Of a stretch of DNA of 6,378 bases, positions 1 through 4,949 are shown piece after piece (positions within the stretch are counted from its first letter, which is position 1; every line of letters starts with the position of its first letter). This DNA is from Clostridiales bacterium. GTDB lineage: Bacteria > Bacillota > Clostridia > Christensenellales > Aristaeellaceae. The notes beneath the pieces were generated by a model. That model ran no database searches. It had not been told where the DNA came from and saw only the letters and a list, made by a program, of their open reading frames with translations. A program made the position numbers and the translations under genes. Location of the stretch: contig JAHZHX010000048.1 in NCBI GenBank assembly GCA_019420065.1, forward strand, positions 11,210 through 17,587. Direction: 5' to 3'.

Positions 1-500
1 TCCGGCGCATTGCAAAGGAGCTTTCCCAGACGCGGCGACATATGCTTCAGATCGGGCAAATAAATATCAATCCATCCTTCCAGCATTTTAAGCGTCTCAA
101 GGCTTTCGTAACCACCGCAATTCCATACGATAGGAATGGATGGCCGGTGCAGCCTCAATGCCCGCAAAATCTCCGGCACAAAATGCGTCCCTGTCACAAA
201 GGAGATGTTATGAACGCCAGCGTCTTCCAGCTTGGCAATATATGCCGCGAGCGTCTGCGCGTCAACCCGTTTTCCCACTTTTTCATGACTGATAACGTGA
301 TTCTGACAATAGGCACAGCCTAAAGAGCATCCGCTGAAGAAAATCGTACCGCTGCCGCGGACGCCGGAAATGCATGGCTCCTCCCACAAATGAGGAGCAG
401 CGCGGGCAATCACCGCTTCCGTTCCCATGCCGCAATAGCCATTTCCCGACGCCGCTTCACGTTTGGCCGCACAATTACGCGGGCATAGCGTACAAATCAT
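1..500 (-). CDS. Radical SAM protein, PflA-like/PflX (COG1313-type) family, 3' end cut by window
   Basis: The first 166 residues of a radical SAM iron-sulfur protein run off the left edge. The radical SAM cluster motif is FFSGCSLGCAYCQN, giving CX3CX2C at C58, C62 and C65, which ligates the [4Fe-4S] cluster that cleaves S-adenosylmethionine. The N-terminus carries a second cysteine set, C3, C6, C10 and C23 (MICTLCPRNC... GYCG), typical of the PflX/COG1313 branch related to pyruvate formate-lyase activating enzyme. Further along, FVTGTHFVPEIL, WNCGGYES and DIYLPDLK fit that family's conserved blocks; relatives as I recall them usually have TPTH where this has TGTH. The family is usually about 290-300 aa, so a little over half is present. 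The ATG at 498-500 is chosen because GGAGG lies 7 nt upstream. The physiological target of this branch is not established. Activation of a glycyl radical enzyme is only a homology-based guess, and no glycyl radical enzyme gene is visible nearby. Confidence 0.88.
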   Translation of the reverse strand, partial: MICTLCPRNCAAKREAASGNGYCGMGTEAVIARAAPHLWEEPCISGVRGSGTIFFSGCSLGCAYCQNHVISHEKVGKRVDAQTLAAYIAKLEDAGVHNISFVTGTHFVPEILRALRLHRPSIPIVWNCGGYESLETLKMLEGWIDIYLPDLKHMSPRLGKLLCNAP

Positions 501-507
501 TACACTG

Positions 508-513
508 CCTCCA
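508..513 (-). promoter_or_regulatory. Ribosome binding site of the radical SAM gene
   Basis: TGGAGG on the minus strand, 7 nt upstream of the ATG at 500. It supports that start in a gene whose N-terminal cysteine cluster begins at residue 3. Confidence 0.8.
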
Positions 514-529
514 TTTTATCTGACGTATT

Positions 530-559
530 ATTCTAACACAGAATACTTCTGATTTTCAA
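530..559 (-). promoter_or_regulatory. Sigma-A type promoter of the radical SAM gene, with internal dyad
   Basis: On the minus strand a TTGAAA -35 (559-554) is followed by an 18-nt spacer and a TAGAAT -10 (535-530). A TG dinucleotide one base upstream makes it an extended -10. Transcription should start near 523, leaving a leader of about 25 nt before the ATG. The spacer contains the inverted repeat CAGAA-TAC-TTCTG at 539-551, a position where a bound regulator would block RNA polymerase. The promoter assignment rests on consensus match and placement only. Confidence 0.6.
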
Positions 560-612
560 TGTTTTCAGAGCCCCTTTATACAGGTTTTCAGCGCAATTTC
601 ATACATTTTTGC

Positions 613-641
613 TTGCAAGCGTTTGGATTTTATGATATGAT
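613..641 (+). promoter_or_regulatory. tRNA-Arg promoter
   Basis: TTGCAA (-35, 613-618), a 17-nt spacer, then TATGAT (-10, 636-641) preceded by TGA, an extended -10. The predicted start near 648 is about 5 nt before the mature tRNA 5' end, as expected for a short tRNA leader. An overlapping TATGAT at 631-636 has poorer -35 spacing. Confidence 0.75.
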
Positions 642-652
642 AAAGTCAGTGT

Positions 653-729
653 GCATCCGTAGCTCAGCAGGATAGAGCGACCGCCTCCTAAGCGGTAGGC
701 CGTGGGTTCGAATCCCGCCGGATGCGCCA
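653..729 (+). tRNA. tRNA-Arg (anticodon CCT)
   Basis: A complete 77-nt cloverleaf. The acceptor stem is GCATCCG (653-659) paired with CGGATGC (719-725), followed by discriminator G726 and an encoded CCA (727-729). The D arm starts at AGCTCAGCAGG. The anticodon stem ACCGC/GCGGT (680-684/692-696) closes the loop CTCCTAA with anticodon CCT at 687-689, which reads the arginine codon AGG. The T arm is GTGGG-TTCGAAT-CCCGC (702-718). It stands alone with its own promoter and terminator. No integrase gene or duplicated 3' tRNA end is visible in the window, so there is no sign that it serves as an attachment site here. Confidence 0.97.
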
Positions 730-732
730 ATA

Positions 733-766
733 CCTTGAAACCAAACGGTTTCAGGGTTTTGTCTTT
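733..766 (+). terminator. Rho-independent terminator of the tRNA-Arg gene
   Basis: The 10-bp stem CCTTGAAACC (733-742) / GGTTTCAGGG (747-756) has one T-G pair and an AAAC loop. It is followed by TTTTGTCTTTTT and starts 4 nt after the CCA end. With this terminator in place, sulP would need leakage or its own promoter; I found no convincing -35/-10 pair in 767-831. Confidence 0.85.
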
Positions 767-831
767 TTCAAAAAGCAGCCGATTTCCATGCGTTTTATCC
801 TCGGAAACACAAATGAAGGAGATTTTTTTCC

Positions 832-2481
832 ATGAAAGACCTGACGCCGCAGCTCGTTCATTCCCTAAAGCATTATTCACGCAAGGATTTTGTCAAAGAT
901 CTGACCGCCGGAATCATTGTGGCCATTATCGCTCTGCCGCTGTCTATTGCCCTGGCTTTAGCTTCCGGCGTATCGCCGGAGCAGGGACTCTATACCGCCA
1001 TTGTAGCGGGCTTTTTGATTTCCGCCTTGGGCGGCAGCAAAGTGCAGATTGCCGGCCCGACAGCGGCTTTTGCCACGATCGTGGCGGGTATTGTTGCCCG
1101 CAACGGCATGGATGGATTGGCTGTCGCGACGATCCTGGCAGGCATTTTATTGGTTATCATGGGCCTTTTGCGCATGGGCAGCCTGATTAAATTCATTCCA
1201 TACACCATTACCGCCGGTTTTACGGCGGGCATTGCGGTGACGATCCTGATTGGCCAGCTCAAAGATTTTTTCGGCTTAACCTTTACCTCCTCCCCCGTAG
1301 AAACCATGGATAAGCTAAAAGAGGTGATCCGCACCTTTAACACCGTAAATTGGGCGGCAGTTGGAGTAGGCTGTTTCGCCTTGGCCATTCTGGTTTTGTG
1401 GCCCAAGGTATCCAAAAAGATCCCCGCCTCGTTGATTGCGGTGCTTGCGACCGCAGCCGTGGTCGCCATTTTCAAACTGCCGGTAAACACCATCGGCAAT
1501 CTATATACCATTTCCAGCGCATTGCCAAGGTTGGCCGTACCCGCCCTGTCCTTTGAAACGATCTCTGCCGTGCTGCCGGATGCGCTGACCATTGCCGTGC
1601 TGGCAGCCATTGAATCCTTGCTGTCTGCCGTGGTTGCGGATGAAATGATCGGCTCCAAACATAATTCTAACATGGAATTGATTGCGCAGGGCGTAGGGAA
1701 TGCCGCCTCCGCGCTCTTTGGCGGCATTCCCGCTACCGGCGCCATTGCGCGCACGGCCGCCAATATCAAAAACGGCGGCAGGTCTCCGGTGGCCGGCATG
1801 GTTCATGCCGTCATCCTTTTGCTGGTGCTGGTTTTGCTGATGCCCTATGCGGCATTGATCCCCATGCCGTGCATTGCCGCAATTCTATTCCAGGTGGCCT
1901 ACAATATGAGCGGCTGGCGGACGGTAGTAAAGGTGCTAAAACGCGCGCCCAAAAGTGATATCGCGGTTTTGGCCGTTACTTTCTTCCTTACAGTAATTTT
2001 TGACCTGGTTGTAGCCATTGCCGTGGGGATCGCGCTGGCCTGTCTGCTGTTCATGAAACGGATGGCAGATGTTGCCGTGGTAAAGGAGTGGCAATACGCA
2101 GAGAATGGCGAAGAACCGCTGAAGCGTCAAAAGGCCGTTCCCCCGCATGTAATGGTTTATGAATTTACAGGTCCTATGTTCTTTGGCGCGGCGGATAAAA
2201 TCCCGCATATCACTTCCCAAAGTGATCGGCATGTGCTGATTCTGCGGATGCAGGCTGTTCCCGCGATGGACATTACCGCTCTCAACGGCTTCCAGCGTCT
2301 ATATGAAGAATGCAAAGCCAACCATATCACGATGCTGTTTTCCCATGTAAACGAACAGCCTCTTTCAGTATTCCGCAAAGCAGGTTTATACAAAACTGTT
2401 GGCGAAGAAAATTTTGTTTCCAACATTGACGCTGCTTTGGAAAGGGCAAAGGAATTGCAATGCTCCCGTTCCGAACATTGA
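832..2481 (+). CDS. SulP family inorganic anion transporter with C-terminal STAS domain
   Basis: A 549-aa membrane protein of the SulP (SLC26-like) family, which moves anions such as sulfate, bicarbonate or dicarboxylates across the cytoplasmic membrane. Family hallmarks in order: LTAGIIVAIIALPLSIALAL (residues 24-43), SPEQGLY (48-54), VQIAGPTAAF (71-80), FIPYTITAGFTAGIAV (121-136), ESLLSAVVADEM (261-272), the block IAQGVGNAASALFGGIPATG (284-303), and NIKNGGRSPVAGMVHA (311-326). Roughly residues 24-408 form the hydrophobic transport core. After MKRMADV comes a cytoplasmic STAS domain at about 438-540 (VYEFTGPMFFGAADK, VLILRMQAVPAMDITAL). That loop has AMDITA rather than the DSSG of anti-sigma antagonists, as is common in transporter STAS domains. 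Length is normal for bacterial SulP. AAGGAG at 816-821, 10 nt before the ATG, sets the start. Substrate cannot be told from sequence: no sulfate assimilation or carbonic anhydrase gene is adjacent. Confidence 0.95.
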   Translation: MKDLTPQLVHSLKHYSRKDFVKDLTAGIIVAIIALPLSIALALASGVSPEQGLYTAIVAGFLISALGGSKVQIAGPTAAFATIVAGIVARNGMDGLAVATILAGILLVIMGLLRMGSLIKFIPYTITAGFTAGIAVTILIGQLKDFFGLTFTSSPVETMDKLKEVIRTFNTVNWAAVGVGCFALAILVLWPKVSKKIPASLIAVLATAAVVAIFKLPVNTIGNLYTISSALPRLAVPALSFETISAVLPDALTIAVLAAIESLLSAVVADEMIGSKHNSNMELIAQGVGNAASALFGGIPATGAIARTAANIKNGGRSPVAGMVHAVILLLVLVLLMPYAALIPMPCIAAILFQVAYNMSGWRTVVKVLKRAPKSDIAVLAVTFFLTVIFDLVVAIAVGIALACLLFMKRMADVAVVKEWQYAENGEEPLKRQKAVPPHVMVYEFTGPMFFGAADKIPHITSQSDRHVLILRMQAVPAMDITALNGFQRLYEECKANHITMLFSHVNEQPLSVFRKAGLYKTVGEENFVSNIDAALERAKELQCSRSEH

Positions 2482-2496
2482 CATAATCAAGATATG

Positions 2497-2539
2497 AAAA
2501 ACCGCCATAAGCGCAGCATTGCAGCTTACGGCGATTTTT
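2497..2539. terminator. Bidirectional terminator between convergent sulP and ZIP genes
   Basis: The stem CGCCATAAGC (2503-2512) / GCTTACGGCG (2524-2533) has one A-C mismatch and an 11-nt loop. AAAAA (2497-2501) precedes it and TTTTT (2535-2539) follows. The U-tract is therefore present on both strands, so the hairpin can end both the plus-strand sulP and the minus-strand ZIP transcript. Confidence 0.85.
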
Positions 2540-2544
2540 ATATA

Positions 2545-3333
2545 CTATAACGCAATATCCAGCACCATCATTACCGCAAAACCAAGCAGCGTAAAAAACA
2601 TGGTTTGCTCCTGGCTGCCATCTGCCTGACTCTCCGGAATCAGTTCTTCGATCACGACATACAGCATGGCTCCTGCCGCGAATGAAAGCAGATAAGGAAG
2701 CAGCAGCCGCGCCTGGAGTACCAATACCGCGCCTATAACTCCAGCAACAGGTTCAACCATACCGCTGAACTGTCCCAGAAAAAACGCTTTCTTTTTTGAA
2801 CATCCGTCACGCAGAAGAGGAACGCTGACGGCTACCCCCTCCGGAAAATTCTGAACGCCAATTCCCAGCGCCAGCAAACAGGCGGCAGCGGGGGCCGCCG
2901 CTTCCAGCTGATAAGCCAGCGAGCCAAAAGCTACGCCAACCGCCATCCCTTCCGGAATATTGTGCAAGGTAATCGCGGCGAACATCATCATGCTGGAGTG
3001 CTTTTTTATGCTCGTTCCAGGCTCGCCAACGCGTCTGTACAGCCGGTTCCCGATAAAAATCAGCGCACAGCCGCCCACAAATCCCAGCAGGATCGTCAGC
3101 CACACGCACATATTCAAAAGCCCGGCCATTTCCACAGCCGGATTAAGCAGCGACCAAAAGGTTGCCGCAATCATCAGTCCGGCCGAAAAGCCCAGCATAT
3201 TGTTCATAAGTTGCTTATTTGCGCTGTGAAAAAAGAAAACGGCTGCTGCGCCCGCCGCCGTAAGCCCCCAGGTAAACAGCGTTGCCAGCAGCGCCTGCCA
3301 TGTAGTGGATAATCCCCAAAACCATTCGCTCAT
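2545..3333 (-). CDS. ZIP family divalent metal transporter (GufA/ZupT-like)
   Basis: A 262-aa integral membrane protein of the ZIP family, expected to import zinc or another divalent metal into the cytoplasm. The two metal-site helices are evident: TLHNIPEGMAVG (H124, N125, P127, E128) and GIGVQNFPEGVAVSVP (Q161, N162, E165). They are followed by GQFSGMVEPVAGVIGA (E194) and AGAMLYVVIEELIPES (E229, E230). About eight hydrophobic segments fill the chain, with a polar stretch near 99-114 (LYRRVGEPGTSIKKHS). That loop has one histidine and is not a His-rich metal loop. The start is the ATG at 3331-3333, with AAAGGAG 8 nt upstream. The reading frame stays open to 3477, but that extension is charged, overlaps the divergent ybaB promoter and lacks a ribosome binding site, so it is rejected. 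Metal specificity is not readable. The gene is a single-gene unit divergent from ybaB-recR. Confidence 0.93.
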   Translation of the reverse strand: MSEWFWGLSTTWQALLATLFTWGLTAAGAAAVFFFHSANKQLMNNMLGFSAGLMIAATFWSLLNPAVEMAGLLNMCVWLTILLGFVGGCALIFIGNRLYRRVGEPGTSIKKHSSMMMFAAITLHNIPEGMAVGVAFGSLAYQLEAAAPAAACLLALGIGVQNFPEGVAVSVPLLRDGCSKKKAFFLGQFSGMVEPVAGVIGAVLVLQARLLLPYLLSFAAGAMLYVVIEELIPESQADGSQEQTMFFTLLGFAVMMVLDIAL

Positions 3334-3341
3334 TGATAGCG

Positions 3342-3348
3342 CTCCTTT
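3342..3348 (-). promoter_or_regulatory. Ribosome binding site that fixes the ZIP start
   Basis: AAAGGAG on the minus strand, 8 nt before the ATG at 3333. It decides against upstream in-frame starts as far as 3477. Confidence 0.85.
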
Positions 3349-3381
3349 GCCTTCGTTTCGTCCTATCCTATGCCGCAAAGC

Positions 3382-3395
3382 GCGAACGCGTTCGC
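3382..3395. repeat. Perfect 14-bp palindrome between the ZIP and ybaB genes
   Basis: GCGAACGCGTTCGC reads the same on both strands. It lies 2 bp upstream of the ybaB -35 box and about 50 bp upstream of the ZIP start codon. It could be an operator for a dimeric regulator, or fold as a 5-bp hairpin with a CGCG loop in a ZIP leader transcript. It does not resemble a Zur or Fur box that I recognise. Function is unknown. Confidence 0.5.
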
Positions 3396-3397
3396 TG

Positions 3398-3426
3398 TTG
3401 CAAGTCAACGCAAAATATGGTATGAT
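3398..3426 (+). promoter_or_regulatory. Promoter of the ybaB-recR operon
   Basis: TTGCAA (-35, 3398-3403), a 17-nt spacer ending in TGG, then TATGAT (-10, 3421-3426): a strong extended -10 sigma-A promoter. Transcription should start near 3433, giving a leader of about 46 nt. The same -35 box, spacing and an 11-nt -10 region (TATGATAAAGT) occur at the tRNA-Arg promoter. Confidence 0.78.
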
Positions 3427-3439
3427 AAAGTGAAATTTG

Positions 3440-3455
3440 CACCGAATTATCGGTG
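3440..3455 (+). other. Small hairpin in the ybaB-recR 5' leader
   Basis: CACCGA (3440-3445) pairs with TCGGTG (3450-3455) around an ATTA loop. It begins about 7 nt after the predicted transcription start and ends 9 nt before the ribosome binding site. It has no U-tract and so is not a terminator. A 5'-end stabilising stem is the simplest reading. Confidence 0.45.
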
Positions 3456-3464
3456 AAGAATCTT

Positions 3465-3470
3465 GGAGGA
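3465..3470 (+). promoter_or_regulatory. Ribosome binding site that fixes the ybaB start
   Basis: GGAGGA, 8 nt before the ATG at 3479. It rules out an in-frame TTG at 3437, which would add 14 residues and sits almost at the predicted transcription start. Confidence 0.88.
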
Positions 3471-3478
3471 AATACATT

Positions 3479-3817
3479 ATGGCTCGTAATCAATTTGGCG
3501 GTTTCGGCGGTCCCAATATGCAGCAGCTGATGCGCCAGGCGCAGAAAATGCAGCAGCAAATGGAGCAGGCGCAATCCGATCTGGACGCCCGCGAATACGA
3601 GGCCTCGGCCGGCGGCGGAATGGTCACCTGCAAAGTCAGCGGAAAACGCGAAATTCTTTCTCTGACCATTAAGCCCGAAGCAGTGGATCCCGACGACGTT
3701 GAAATGCTCCAGGATATGGTGATGGCCGCAGTCAACGAAGCGCTGCGCCAGGGCGAAGAAACCCGTGAAAAAACCATGTCCTCCCTGGCCCCGGCCGGAA
3801 TGGGCGGCATGTTCTGA
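3479..3817 (+). CDS. ybaB: YbaB/EbfC family nucleoid-associated protein
   Basis: A 112-aa protein of the YbaB/EbfC family: small dimeric DNA-binding proteins that coat or bridge the nucleoid. It has the usual order: a Gly/Phe-rich N-terminus (NQFGGFGGPNM), a Gln/Met-rich coiled helix (MQQLMRQAQKMQQQMEQAQ), the EYEASAGGGMVTCKVSGKRE strand region, LTIKPEAVDPDDVEMLQDMV, a C-terminal helix (AAVNEALRQGEETREKTMS), and a Gly/Met tail. Length matches the family norm of about 105-115 aa. It is the first gene of an operon with recR; its TGA overlaps the recR ATG by one base (TGATG), implying translational coupling. The ybaB-recR pair is one of the most conserved bacterial gene pairs and is usually preceded by dnaX. 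Here a divergent ZIP gene takes that place. Confidence 0.95.
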   Translation: MARNQFGGFGGPNMQQLMRQAQKMQQQMEQAQSDLDAREYEASAGGGMVTCKVSGKREILSLTIKPEAVDPDDVEMLQDMVMAAVNEALRQGEETREKTMSSLAPAGMGGMF

Positions 3818-4416
3818 TGGGAACAACAGTCGAGCCGATTGCCCGTATGGCGGCGCAGCTTGCGCGGCTGCCGGGCATAGGCCAAAAAAGTGCCCAGCGC
3901 CTTGCTTATCATATTGCCGGAATGCCGGAAGATCAGGTACATGAGCTTGCGGCTGCCATTTGGCAAGGACGCAAATCGATCCATTATTGCGCGCTTTGCG
4001 GCAATTACACGCAAAACGAGCTTTGTTCTATTTGCGCGGACGAAAAACGCATGAACGGCCAGATCTGCGTTGTGCGAGATCCGCGGGATGTTGCCGCGAT
4101 GGAACGCATGCGCGACTATCAGGGGCGCTATCATGTGCTGCACGGCACGCTTTCCCCCATGACCGGCATTGGGCCTGACGACATCCGAATCCGCGAGCTG
4201 CTTCAGCGCATTTCCAGCGAACCGGTAGAGGAAGTTATTCTGGCAACCAATCCCGATATCGAAGGCGAAGCAACGGCCTCCTATATCGCCCGCCTGCTCA
4301 AGCCCATGAATATCCGCGTAACGCGCATTGCCCATGGCGTGCCGGTAGGCAGCGATTTGGAATATGCCGACGAAATTACCCTGTCCAAAGCCATGGAAGG
4401 CCGCCGAGAGCTGTAA
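3817..4416 (+). CDS. recR: Recombination mediator protein RecR
   Basis: A complete 199-aa RecR. RecR works with RecO and RecF to load RecA onto gapped single-stranded DNA during recombinational repair, forming a ring-shaped clamp. Domains in order: a helix-hairpin-helix at LPGIGQKSAQRLA (18-30), a four-cysteine zinc finger at C58, C61, C70 and C73 (YCALCGN... CSIC), a TOPRIM domain from about 81 to 176 (ICVVRDPRDVAAMER, LSPMTGIGPDDIRIREL, ATNPDIEGEATASYIA), and the C-terminal GVPVGSDLEYADEITLSKAMEGRREL block. All expected motifs are intact and length matches the usual 198-200 aa. Its start codon overlaps the ybaB stop (TGATG) with no ribosome binding site of its own beyond the ybaB 3' end, so its translation is probably coupled to ybaB. 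A terminator lies about 75 nt downstream. Confidence 0.98.
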   Translation: MGTTVEPIARMAAQLARLPGIGQKSAQRLAYHIAGMPEDQVHELAAAIWQGRKSIHYCALCGNYTQNELCSICADEKRMNGQICVVRDPRDVAAMERMRDYQGRYHVLHGTLSPMTGIGPDDIRIRELLQRISSEPVEEVILATNPDIEGEATASYIARLLKPMNIRVTRIAHGVPVGSDLEYADEITLSKAMEGRREL

Positions 4417-4492
4417 TTTTACAACCATGAAAATGCCAGGAAACACTTTTTCATAAGAAATCCGCGCTATGACGCCTGCGTTTTTCCGACGC

Positions 4493-4519
4493 AATAACGT
4501 TTTTTTCACGTTATTTTTT
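4493..4519 (+). terminator. Terminator downstream of recR
   Basis: The 8-bp stem AATAACGT (4493-4500) / ACGTTATT (4508-4515) has a TTTTTTC loop, with the U-run continuing to 4519. The stem is A/T-rich. A weak neighbouring stem, TGCGT/ACGCA (4477-4481/4489-4493), shares one base with it. It separates ybaB-recR from the next plus-strand gene. The remaining intergenic sequence at 4417-4476 shows nothing recognisable. Confidence 0.65.
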
Positions 4520-4545
4520 CTGTTCAACTCGCCATAATAGCCTTG

Positions 4546-4552
4546 AAGGGAG
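4546..4552 (+). promoter_or_regulatory. Ribosome binding site of the 112-aa hypothetical gene
   Basis: AAGGGAG, 8 nt before the ATG at 4561. It is the main evidence that this orphan frame is translated and rules out the in-frame TTG at 4543. A CATAAT at 4533-4538 looks like a -10 but has no fitting -35. Confidence 0.75.
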
Positions 4553-4560
4553 TTGAAAGC

Positions 4561-4899
4561 ATGAAACAAATATTACAAGGCGCGAAAAGCATGTTTTGCG
4601 CGATCATCGGTTTAGGCGATATGGCGTTGGAAAAGGTGCAGCACGGTATGACCAGCTTAGCCGAGCGAGGGCAAAATCGAATCGACGCGTATCATCAGGC
4701 CGCTCAAACGCGCGCCGGCAAGCGGCAGGAACAGTCAAGTCAGCTTTGCTTAAAGCAGCTTTTCAGTGCGGAAAATCCGCAGCAGGTGCTGCAAAAAGCC
4801 TTCGACAGCTTAACGGACGAGCAATATCAGGCCGTCAGCAAGGCGTTGGAAGAATGCCAGCGCACGGCAGATAACCGGCAGAGCGAAGCAGAAGCGTAA
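4561..4899 (+). CDS. Hypothetical 112-aa protein, hydrophobic N-terminus then charged helical region
   Basis: I do not recognise this protein. It starts MKQILQGAKSMFCAIIGLGD (1-20), a basic and then short hydrophobic stretch too weak for a confident signal peptide or membrane span. MALEKVQHGMTSLAERGQNR (21-40) and a Gln/Arg-rich linker (41-60) follow. Residues 61-100 (QLCLKQLFSAENPQQVLQKA, then FDSLTDEQYQAVSKALEECQ) look like an amphipathic helical segment, and the Glu/Ala tail is polar. The GLGDMALEKVQHGMTSLAERG part vaguely recalls phasin-like small helical proteins, but that is only an impression. Its reality is supported by a good ribosome binding site, upstream and downstream terminators, and a base composition like its neighbours. 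It stands alone between recR and the convergent HAD gene, so context gives no role. Confidence 0.75.
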   Translation: MKQILQGAKSMFCAIIGLGDMALEKVQHGMTSLAERGQNRIDAYHQAAQTRAGKRQEQSSQLCLKQLFSAENPQQVLQKAFDSLTDEQYQAVSKALEECQRTADNRQSEAEA

Positions 4900-4912
4900 A
4901 ACTCAAAACAAA

Positions 4913-4944
4913 AAAGGCAGGAAGCAGCCCGCTTTCCTGTCTTT
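4913..4944. terminator. Bidirectional terminator between the hypothetical gene and the HAD gene
   Basis: AAAGGCAGGAAGC (4913-4925) pairs with GCTTTCCTGTCTTT (4931-4944) with one bulged T, one G-T pair and an AGCCC loop. A-runs on the left and T-runs on the right give a U-tract on both strands. It lies 13 nt after the plus-strand stop and 5 nt after the minus-strand stop, closing both units. Confidence 0.82.
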
Positions 4945-4949
4945 CTTAT

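Noticed and set aside
498..514. A four-codon upstream frame (ATGGAGGCAGTGTAATG) overlapping the radical SAM start
   Set aside because: Its ATG would begin right at the ribosome binding site, with no such site of its own, and it most likely arises by chance from the site sequence.
653..831. tRNA-Arg as an integration site for a mobile element
   Set aside because: The tRNA is intact, and there is no integrase, no repeated 3' tRNA end and no compositional shift in the genes that follow.
990..1799. A 269-codon open frame on the minus strand inside the SulP gene
   Set aside because: The plus-strand frame has a full set of SulP and STAS motifs. The antisense frame is low-complexity, rich in Ala, Met and Thr, with no domain or ribosome binding site. 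It is a compositional shadow.
3403..3408. TTGACT on the minus strand as a ZIP -35 box
   Set aside because: At 17 nt downstream the sequence is TCGCGC, within the palindrome and unlike a -10. TAGGAT at 3370-3365 has no matching -35. No promoter is claimed.
3334..3477. N-terminal extension of the ZIP gene by 48 codons
   Set aside because: The extension is charged, lacks a ribosome binding site and covers the ybaB promoter. The ATG at 3333 has AAAGGAG at ideal spacing.
4477..4493. Second hairpin TGCGT/ACGCA before the recR terminator
   Set aside because: Only 5 bp with a 7-nt loop, and it shares a base with the better terminator stem. Too weak to list as a separate element.
3490..4569. A 359-codon minus-strand open frame spanning ybaB, recR and the recR terminator
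   Set aside because: It crosses two unmistakable plus-strand genes and a terminator and has no recognisable motif. It is a shadow caused by codon composition.
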